From Lutibacter sp. (GTDB lineage: Bacteria > Bacteroidota > Bacteroidia > Flavobacteriales > Flavobacteriaceae): a stretch of DNA of 14,514 nucleotides. The notes below the pieces were generated by a model. That model saw only the letters and a list, made by a program, of their open reading frames with translations. It did no database searches and had not been told where the DNA came from. Positions 6,124-11,969 of this stretch are shown piece by piece. Position 1 is the first letter of the stretch, and each line of letters starts with the position of its first letter. The stretch covers positions 1 to 14,514 of the forward strand of contig JAUVOS010000038.1 of assembly GCA_030599055.1 (NCBI GenBank). Reading direction: 5' to 3'. Made by a program: the position numbers and the translations under genes.

Positions 6124-7746
6124 TTATTTACGTTTAAATAATCGGATACCTCCATGGATTATTACACCACCTAAGGCTCCAAAAATCGCTAAGATTCCTA
6201 TTAGGTCTAGCAGGCTACTATAATTACGTCCCGGCATGTAAAATTCGTCTAAACTCGCTAATCTACCTTCTCGGGCGTGACAATCAGCACATTGTAATGC
6301 ATCTTCTATAGGAGAAACCATGTGATTTAAAGGCCAATACATTTCTGTATCAATAAATGAGTATTGACCACTATAGGGTAAACCTGCTTCTTCCATTCCT
6401 ACTTTAGATGCCAAGTTCCAATCGAAACCAACGCCATAAGCAGTACTATCTTTTCCATAAACATGAGGAACAATTAACATGTTATTTACGGGGTCAAATA
6501 TTTGGCTACCTCTATGGGTTTTTACGGGTATTATCTGCGCTTTAGGATCATCATGGTGTCCATATAATTCATTAATTTTTAATACCTGAGTTGTATCTTT
6601 TATAATATCACCATACACCATATTCTCACCTGTTCCATTAAACCATACATATTCTGGTTTAACATGGGTAGCCCATTCAAAAGAACCTTTTGCCGATTTA
6701 TAAGTTACATTCCCTAAACTATCATATTCTTTAATTGCCTTACCATCTGCCTTCACTCTACCCGATGTTGACCAATCCCACACCATTTTTGTAGGAACTC
6801 CTTTTGCATACTCAGGTATATGACAGGTCTGACAAGCAATTCTATTATTGTGTCGGTTTAATATTTTATTTTGATGTACATCTCCTTCATGACATTCTGT
6901 GCACGATAATCGTCCTTCATCAGAACTTGAAAGGCTGTATAATTTACCTAACATTTCGTGATTTTCGGTTTTATGACAATCAACACAAGTCATATCATTT
7001 CCATCTTCTCCAACATCCATGTGTACATCCATTTTTTTATCAGGATGATTTAAGTCCGATGATAAATCGCCGTGTTTTACATTATCTCCACCACCACCAA
7101 AGAAGTGACACTTTCCACAATTTTCTGTAGTAGGATTTCCTACATTTGCAGCTATATAATTGTAATTTGGAGGGAAATAGGTTTTATCTGAATAGGCTTG
7201 TTTTTCATCAACAGGAAAACCTGAACCAAGAGGTTCTTTTTCGTATGCACCAGTCATATCATGACATGCCATACAATCTACCTTTGTATAATCAGAAAAA
7301 TCGTAATCCTTATCTTTATAACCAAAACCTATATGGCAACTTGTACATTTCCATGTATTTGTATTGGTCGCAATACAAAAATTGTTGATTACATTTTTTT
7401 TACCGGAACGTATTGTATCTCCATTTTCTCTTATACGTTCTCTATCCCAAGTCCAGTGAGCATTAGCCATAATTTCGGAATGTCTTTTATTATGACAACT
7501 CACACAAGCTTCTGTCACTTCCATAGGTGTTTTGAATTCCTTTTGAAGTTCTTCAAACTCACCATGATCTACTGGTGCTAGGTACTCTTTTTTCTCGTAA
7601 TTGACAATCTTGATATAATCAGATGCTTCATTACGTTTTTCCAAATCATTCATTACAACTAATATCACTATCCAAGGTAATAGTGTAACTGTTGCATAGA
7701 CTAATGTCTTAACCCATTTATTTTTCATACTGTTATTTTCAGACAT
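6124..7746 (-). CDS. Octaheme c-type cytochrome, tetrathionate reductase (OTR) family, membrane-anchored
   Basis: The 540-residue product has exactly eight CXXCH heme c motifs, with first cysteines at residues 81, 134, 158, 210, 254, 282, 305 and 486. The spacing, with seven clustered and one far downstream, and the intervening sequence match octaheme tetrathionate reductases. The Shewanella enzyme can reduce tetrathionate, nitrite and hydroxylamine in vitro; its physiological substrate is unsettled. Residues 14-32 form an N-terminal membrane segment and residues 511-533 a second one followed by RLFKRK. The heme domain is therefore probably periplasmic and held at both ends, unlike the soluble Shewanella protein. 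It is the middle gene of the operon: 42 bp after the rhodanese lipoprotein and 38 bp before the cytochrome b-PAS gene, which could link it to quinone. The direction of electron flow cannot be read from sequence. Confidence 0.9.
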   Translation of the reverse strand: MSENNSMKNKWVKTLVYATVTLLPWIVILVVMNDLEKRNEASDYIKIVNYEKKEYLAPVDHGEFEELQKEFKTPMEVTEACVSCHNKRHSEIMANAHWTWDRERIRENGDTIRSGKKNVINNFCIATNTNTWKCTSCHIGFGYKDKDYDFSDYTKVDCMACHDMTGAYEKEPLGSGFPVDEKQAYSDKTYFPPNYNYIAANVGNPTTENCGKCHFFGGGGDNVKHGDLSSDLNHPDKKMDVHMDVGEDGNDMTCVDCHKTENHEMLGKLYSLSSSDEGRLSCTECHEGDVHQNKILNRHNNRIACQTCHIPEYAKGVPTKMVWDWSTSGRVKADGKAIKEYDSLGNVTYKSAKGSFEWATHVKPEYVWFNGTGENMVYGDIIKDTTQVLKINELYGHHDDPKAQIIPVKTHRGSQIFDPVNNMLIVPHVYGKDSTAYGVGFDWNLASKVGMEEAGLPYSGQYSFIDTEMYWPLNHMVSPIEDALQCADCHAREGRLASLDEFYMPGRNYSSLLDLIGILAIFGALGGVIIHGGIRLFKRK

Positions 7747-7788
7747 GATTTTATTAATTTATTTTTTATAGTATAACTCTAACTTTTT

Positions 7789-8850
7789 TTAACAACCTCC
7801 TTCTTGAACTTCTCCTACTACTTCTATGTATTTTGAAGTTTCATAAGGATAATTCTTTATAACTCTTTCGCTAAAAGCTTCACCTGAGTCTTTTAGTTTT
7901 GAATTCATAAAACTATTTGCCCCAAATTTAAGTGTTCTCGCATTGTAGCCTAACATTTTTAAATATACCGTAATAAAAGTACTCTGATAAGCTTTATTTG
8001 AATAAACAATAATTGTTTTATCCGTTGGAAGTGTCAAAAGATCTGTAGAGAGATTAAAAGAATCTTCTTGACTGTATAAAACAGCATGATCAATATGTCC
8101 TTCTTTATACATTGCTTCCGGTTGGTAGCAAACAACATAAGCTTTGTCAGCTTTGGCGTTGGCATTTGTATAACTAAAGTTTACGGCAGCGCTTGCAAAA
8201 CCTTCTTTAAGTATTTCACGTGCACGCAAATATAATATTTGCTCTCCTGTATTTTTTTTATTTACAATCAGAGGCAACTCAGAAATGGCATTTTTTTCAT
8301 AAGGCGTAGTTACTAATTTATCAATCCCTTTGTCTGAAATGTTTGTTATCCATTTTTTACTAAATTTCTTATTCCAACCACACATGCCCCATTCTAAAAC
8401 ATAAACATTATCATGTCCCAGCATTTGTAATACCGCTGCTGAAAAGCTTGCTGTTTGTCCTGTATAACAGATCATAACCACTTTGTCATACATCGGAAAA
8501 CCTGTTGCCTGTGCATAATCAACTACTTCACTCATTTTTATGTTTACCGCATTTTTTATATGTCCGCTAGCAAAATCTTTTGCTCCTCTTATATCTATAG
8601 CAAGTATGTTTTTATTTAAAGATTTATAGACATCATCTGCTTTAATCACTTTTGGTGCACTAACTGCACTAATTATAGCTCCTTCTTTAAATACTACATC
8701 TGCTAATTTTTGGGCTTTTGTTTTATTTGCAACTGCAGTATTATTGGCAATAGCATTTTCTCCATCCGCACTAGTATTCTCTTTACAAGAGACCAACCAA
8801 AGCAACGTGAAGATAAAAACTAATAGTACCGTTTTACTATATTTTCTCAT
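7789..8850 (-). CDS. Tandem rhodanese-domain lipoprotein, second domain degenerate
   Basis: Rhodaneses carry sulfane sulfur on an active-site cysteine. I chose the ATG at 8850 (353 residues) over one 39 bp upstream because it gives a compact lipoprotein signal, MRKYSKTVLLVFIFTLLWLVSC, with Cys22 as the lipidation site; the longer form would add 13 residues. A Thr/Asn/Ala-rich linker follows. Rhodanese domain 1 (about 70-170) has IDIRGAKDFASGHIKNAVNI and the active loop CYTGQTA with Cys128. Domain 2 (about 205-330) has GHIDHAV but YSNKAYQST in place of the active loop, with Ser284 where Cys is expected, so it is probably inactive. Other cysteines are 157, 241 and the terminal residue 353 (EGGC). 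As first gene of the operon it is a likely sulfur carrier for the octaheme protein, anchored in an envelope membrane. Confidence 0.88.
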   Translation of the reverse strand: MRKYSKTVLLVFIFTLLWLVSCKENTSADGENAIANNTAVANKTKAQKLADVVFKEGAIISAVSAPKVIKADDVYKSLNKNILAIDIRGAKDFASGHIKNAVNIKMSEVVDYAQATGFPMYDKVVMICYTGQTASFSAAVLQMLGHDNVYVLEWGMCGWNKKFSKKWITNISDKGIDKLVTTPYEKNAISELPLIVNKKNTGEQILYLRAREILKEGFASAAVNFSYTNANAKADKAYVVCYQPEAMYKEGHIDHAVLYSQEDSFNLSTDLLTLPTDKTIIVYSNKAYQSTFITVYLKMLGYNARTLKFGANSFMNSKLKDSGEAFSERVIKNYPYETSKYIEVVGEVQEGGC

Positions 8851-8928
8851 AATTGATAAAATTAAAAATTTATTTTTTTTGATTCGCATTTTATTCTAAT
8901 TAATCTTTCTAAATCACTTAACAGAATA

Positions 8929-8936
8929 CAAATTTA
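8929..8936 (-). promoter_or_regulatory. Possible -7 element of the rhodanese-octaheme-cytochrome b operon
   Basis: On the minus strand this reads TAAATTTG, an exact TAnnTTTG match, placing the transcription start near 8923 and giving a leader of about 70 nt to the chosen start codon. No -33 TTG is present at the expected distance, which fits a promoter that needs an activator. Confidence 0.45.
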
Positions 8937-8958
8937 CAGACAGTTTAAATGCATAAAT

Positions 8959-8972
8959 TTGATATTTATCAT
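8959..8972. promoter_or_regulatory. FNR/CRP-family binding site upstream of the sulfur operon
   Basis: TTGATATTTATCAT matches the FNR-type consensus TTGAT-N4-ATCAA at 9 of 10 defined bases and contains the perfect dyad TGAT-N4-ATCA. Its centre (8965.5) is about 42 bp upstream of the inferred transcription start, the classic activating position for FNR/CRP regulators. This suggests control by oxygen, nitric oxide or a related signal. Confidence 0.5.
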
Positions 8973-9386
8973 ATTTTTAAAAAGAAAAATATAAAATTAA
9001 AATAGCTATTCTATTCTTGAATAAATTGAGAATCCTTAAGCTTTTCAAATAGCTTTTTACCTGTGATTGTGAAAGTTATGTGGAATAAAAAAATTATATA
9101 AAGAATGATGAAAACTTTTTACCCACGTTTTAAAAAGCATAAAATCACTTTTTTTATTAATAATCACCCCAATTTTACAACTTGAAAACGTCAGATTTCA
9201 TTTTGCGTTTAAGAAGTAATGTCTTATTGTCTATAAGTCAATGTATTGTAACATTTGTTACTTAAGATGGTGATAAAGAAATTTCTTGAAATGAGCTTTC
9301 ATTGAAGTAAGGTCACGAGGAATGCTACTGATTAAATGACCTGATTATTTTTTTTGAACATTTTTTAATTTGGAAACCTTTTAATA

Positions 9387-10301
9387 CTATTTTTTATTTT
9401 TAAATTCTCTTTGTAACTGAATTTTTCCAAGTGCAATCATCAAAACGCCAATTATTGTTACAATACCTCCGATAATTGCAATAGTTTCAGGAAAATTTCC
9501 AAAATACAAATACGATCCGAACAAGACAAAGAGCCCTTTTGTGCTTGCTAAAATTGCTTTACGAGACAACGGAATATATTGTAAAGCCAAGTAACCGGCT
9601 ATTACCGTTAAAAAGGGACCTAATAATGAACCGATCAAAATATTTTTTAAGGCTGTTATCGGTATTGCTAATGCATTTTTTGTAAGAAGTAAAGCTAAAA
9701 AAGAAAAAAACAATAAAAAAGTCGTTCTGCTTAGTGTTAGAATTATCGGGGGAATCCTTCTTATATTTTTTTTGATTATTACAGCATTGAACGCACCAAA
9801 AATACTACCAATTAACACATATTGCGCCCCATCGATAAACATATCGTCTATTCCTGAATTTCCTTTATAACTAATAATAAAAGCACCTGCAAGCGCCATA
9901 ATCATTCCAAATAATTCTAGTTTATTAAATCGTTCTTTGAGAATAAAAAAGCTTAAAGTAATAATAAATGCGGGACCTATGTTTCCAATAAAAGATACGA
10001 TTGTTGGATTAGAAATTGTGTAAATTGCCTTAAAGAAAAAATAAGTACTCAATACCTCAATTATACCTAGAACTAATAAAATCAAATAATTCTTTGGTCT
10101 TAATTCCTTAATTGCTTTAAATGATTTTCGATACCATGCGAACAGCATCACCCAAATCAGACCAAAGAAAAACCAATAAGTTCCAAACTGCGGAAGGCTG
10201 ATTTCTAATAAAGCTGCTTTGCTAAATATATATACATTAGACACTGCAATTACTGAAACTAAGGCCAGCATATAACCCTTAAGTGTATTGGTGATTTTCA
10301 T
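9387..10301 (-). CDS. EamA/DMT-family membrane transporter
   Basis: This 304-residue hydrophobic protein has about ten membrane helices arranged as two EamA repeats (about 8-140 and 155-293), the standard architecture and length of drug/metabolite transporters. Typical features are the first helix with VSNVYIFSKAAL, the re-entrant-like segment NPTIVSFIGNIGPAFIITLSFFILKERFN closing the first repeat, and a matching closing pattern in repeat 2. A basic tail (KNKK) should be cytoplasmic. Substrate is not predictable: members move amino acids, nucleotides, drugs or metabolites. It lies between the sulfur operon and the small T9SS protein, all on the minus strand, with a 91-bp gap upstream. No functional link to the neighbours is evident. 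Confidence 0.9.
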   Translation of the reverse strand: MKITNTLKGYMLALVSVIAVSNVYIFSKAALLEISLPQFGTYWFFFGLIWVMLFAWYRKSFKAIKELRPKNYLILLVLGIIEVLSTYFFFKAIYTISNPTIVSFIGNIGPAFIITLSFFILKERFNKLELFGMIMALAGAFIISYKGNSGIDDMFIDGAQYVLIGSIFGAFNAVIIKKNIRRIPPIILTLSRTTFLLFFSFLALLLTKNALAIPITALKNILIGSLLGPFLTVIAGYLALQYIPLSRKAILASTKGLFVLFGSYLYFGNFPETIAIIGGIVTIIGVLMIALGKIQLQREFKNKK

Positions 10302-10392
10302 ACAGCAAATGTAGGATTATTTCTTCCTCTATCTGGTACGATTATTAAGAATTAAAAAGTGGTTGAGTATCAGCAAAAAATCCTTTATAGAT

Positions 10393-10716
10393 TTACACTT
10401 TCTTAAGAATACCTTTCTTAACTTTCACACCATTTATATAGGCACAAAATAAATAGAATCCAGATTGTATGCATGTCAAGGCTATTTGGTTGTCTTCGGG
10501 AATCGATTGAAAAACCACTTCTCCTCGCTGGTTAAACAACTTTACTAAATCTATTGTTTGATTTGATTTAATATATAAGACATCTTGCGCCGGATTTGGA
10601 TAGAGCGTAATAGTTGTTTCATTTTCTAACGTATTTGCTTTAAAAGTACTCACTTGCGAATAGACTCCTTGTAAACTCAATAAAGAAAATAATAAAAATA
10701 GAATTGCAGTTTTCAT
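10393..10716 (-). CDS. Small secreted protein consisting of a T9SS type A sorting domain
   Basis: The 107-residue product starts with a Sec signal peptide (MKTAILFLLFSLLSLQGVYS, cleavage near residue 20). Only about 15 residues follow before a complete type IX secretion C-terminal domain begins at about residue 36: ITLYPNPAQDVLYIKSNQTI, then VKLFNQRGEVV, the SGFYLF beta strand, and the basic end KVKKGILKKV. The domain normally directs large cargo through the outer membrane in Bacteroidota, but here there is no cargo. It may be a true mini-protein, a remnant of a larger cell-surface gene, or the domain may serve as a small secreted unit. The sorting-domain call is strong; function is unknown. 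Confidence 0.88.
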   Translation of the reverse strand: MKTAILFLLFSLLSLQGVYSQVSTFKANTLENETTITLYPNPAQDVLYIKSNQTIDLVKLFNQRGEVVFQSIPEDNQIALTCIQSGFYLFCAYINGVKVKKGILKKV

Positions 10717-10748
10717 GTTAGTTAGTTTATGTTTTATTAATTACACAA

Positions 10749-10756
10749 CAAAAGTA
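10749..10756 (-). promoter_or_regulatory. Possible -7 element for the small T9SS protein
   Basis: The minus strand reads TACTTTTG, matching TAnnTTTG, 33 bp upstream of the start codon. No TTG is present at the proper -33 distance, so support is modest. Confidence 0.35.
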
Positions 10757-10923
10757 TTGCAAGATGTTGTGGTTTCTATCAGGATAAAACAGGATTATTT
10801 ATAGGTTTTTTCCTATTTATTTTTTTGTATAAAGCCTAATTTAACCTCTTGTATCCTTTGAATTACTGCTATTCCGAATGCGCCAATATTCACTTTCTTT
10901 ATTATTACAAAAAGGTAAAAAAA

Positions 10924-10965
10924 CAAATGACAATAATCAAATAACAAATAAATTACAATACCCAA
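10924..10965 (+). repeat. Heptamer array, unit approximately CAAATAA
   Basis: Six 7-bp units run in register: CAAATGA, CAATAAT, CAAATAA, CAAATAA, ATTACAA, TACCCAA. The array faces a roughly complementary one at 11052-11086 across about 85 bp. Confidence 0.7.
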
Positions 10966-11051
10966 AGTTTTAATAGTCACTCTATATTAGAATAGCATAA
11001 ACTCACAAAATTCATCTGAGTAGTTTGTTTTTCTGTATTTTAACTTTTGTG

Positions 11052-11086
11052 ATTTATTTGGAATTTGTGATTTGATAGTTGGAATT
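11052..11086 (-). repeat. Heptamer array, unit approximately TGGAATT/TGTGATT, facing 10924-10965
   Basis: Units in 7-bp register are ATTTATT, TGGAATT, TGTGATT, TGATAGT, TGGAATT. On the minus strand they read as AATTCCA and AATCACA units, resembling the CAAATNN array upstream in inverted orientation. The pair could be the ends of a small mobile or fold-back element. Confidence 0.65.
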
Positions 11087-11206
11087 TAATAAGCAGACAA
11101 TAAAACAAAGTAAAGGATACTTATAATCATCAAAATAGATAATATGTGCATTGTGCATTGATGGACTCAGTTCGATCTAAGATTTTATTTAAATCACTAA
11201 TTATCA

Positions 11207-11236
11207 TTGTCTTTTGAAATATTATCTATAACTTTG
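11207..11236 (+). promoter_or_regulatory. Promoter of the fadR-glpD operon
   Basis: TTG at 11207-11209, a 19-bp spacer, and TAACTTTG at 11229-11236 match both elements of the Bacteroidota primary sigma consensus. The inferred transcription start is near 11243, giving a leader of only about 22 nt before the start codon at 11265. The FadR-type operator overlaps this start point. Confidence 0.75.
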
Positions 11237-11246
11237 TGGTCTGACC
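11237..11246. promoter_or_regulatory. FadR-type operator overlapping the fadR transcription start
   Basis: TGGTCTGACC contains the perfect dyad GGTC-T-GACC (11238-11246). The E. coli FadR site has the core TGGTCNGACCA, so 10 of its 11 positions match here; only the last A is a T. It begins right after the -7 element and covers the probable transcription start, the position expected for autorepression. The first gene of the operon encodes a FadR-like protein with the DNA-reading residues conserved. Confidence 0.7.
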
Positions 11247-11264
11247 TCTTACCTATATTACTTT

Positions 11265-11969
11265 ATGAAAAAACAAGGAAAATTTATAAAGCCTGCACAG
11301 TTTGCTGAAAAAAAAATAATTAAAGCCATAATCGAAGGGCAATGGAAAATTGGTGATAAGCTAATGCCTGAACGCGAATTAGCAGATTTCTTGGGGATTA
11401 CAAGGCCCACTTTACGCGAGGTGTTACAAGGTTTATCTAGAGATGGATGGATTCAAATTAAGCACGGCAGACCGACAATTATCAACGACTATCTTAATAA
11501 TGGAGGTTTAGGAATCATTAAATCTTTAATTAAAAATGCTACGTTTTCATCAAAGGATTTAATTAAAGATTGGTTGGAGTTTCGAGTACTTATTCTGCCT
11601 ACATTAGGCTTAAAATCAATTCAACTAAAAGAAAAAGAAATACTAGAAATTCTTGACAATCCTCCTAAAATTACAGCAACCAATGAAGAGTTCGCCTATT
11701 TTGATTGGGAATTGCAGTTATTATTAATTAAAAATAGTGAAAATTCCATTGCAAAAATGCTCTATAACGATATGTCAGAAATTTATCACAGAGAGTCTTC
11801 CGTGTATTTTTCGAATAAGAAAACGAAAGAACTATCCTTAGCTTTTTATAGCAATTTAAAAAACTCAATTATCAAGGATAAAAAGAAAATTAAAGAAATT
11901 ATAAAACAAATCATGCAAACAAGTTTGATAATATGGAAAAAGGAATACAAAAACACGCAAACAAAATGA
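11265..11969 (+). CDS. fadR: FadR-like GntR-family regulator (acyl-CoA-responsive type)
   Basis: The 234-residue protein resembles E. coli FadR (239 residues) along its whole length. The winged helix has PERELADFLGITRPTLREVL followed by RDGW and KHGRPT. Arg37, Thr46, Arg47, Arg51 and His67 align without gaps to FadR DNA-contact residues Arg35, Thr44, Arg45, Arg49 and His65. The C-terminal part follows the FadR_C acyl-CoA-binding domain rather than the common FCD domain: FAYFDWELQL matches FAELDYNIFR and the VYFSN...LSLAFYSNLKNS stretch matches HYFAN...LALGFYHKLSAL. In E. coli, FadR releases DNA when long-chain acyl-CoA binds. It heads an operon with glpD, overlapping it by ATGA, and a matching operator sits in its promoter. 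The ligand is inferred from the family. Confidence 0.88.
   Translation: MKKQGKFIKPAQFAEKKIIKAIIEGQWKIGDKLMPERELADFLGITRPTLREVLQGLSRDGWIQIKHGRPTIINDYLNNGGLGIIKSLIKNATFSSKDLIKDWLEFRVLILPTLGLKSIQLKEKEILEILDNPPKITATNEEFAYFDWELQLLLIKNSENSIAKMLYNDMSEIYHRESSVYFSNKKTKELSLAFYSNLKNSIIKDKKKIKEIIKQIMQTSLIIWKKEYKNTQTK

Larger units (their letters stand above)
8851..9386. other. Intergenic region upstream of the sulfur operon
   Basis: This roughly 540-bp AT-rich stretch holds the promoter region of the minus-strand operon (FNR-like box and -7 element, listed separately) and a second FNR-geometry dyad, GTAAC-N4-GTTAC, at 9248-9261. No convincing gene was found; the longest tempting reading is 25 codons at 9108-9185 and has no support. 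The DMT transporter, also on the minus strand, ends at 9387, and I saw no clear hairpin terminator after it. Confidence 0.6.
10717..11264. other. Divergent intergenic region with heptamer arrays and the fadR promoter
   Basis: This 548-bp gap separates the minus-strand T9SS protein from the plus-strand fadR operon. It contains a possible -7 element for the former (10749-10756), two facing heptamer repeat arrays (10924-10965 and 11052-11086), and the fadR promoter with operator at its right end. No gene or RNA was recognised. Confidence 0.65.

Noticed and set aside
5326..7581. Several plus-strand open frames of 60-110 codons opposite the cytochrome b and octaheme genes
   Set aside because: They are antisense shadows of strongly supported multiheme and PAS coding sequences, have low-complexity products, and show no domains or promoter signals.
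9108..9185. 25-codon open frame in the gap upstream of the sulfur operon
   Set aside because: It is too short to judge, with no recognised motif, no promoter and AT-rich composition typical of the spacer.
10306..10313. TACATTTG on the minus strand 4 bp before the DMT transporter start, suggesting a leaderless transcript
   Set aside because: The match to TAnnTTTG is exact but there is no -33 TTG, and such 8-mers are common in AT-rich DNA.
11933..11965. Upstream ATG for glpD at 11933
   Set aside because: The extra 11 residues are translated from the fadR 3' end and are not part of the FAD fold; the ATGA overlap at 11966-11969 is a better coupled start.
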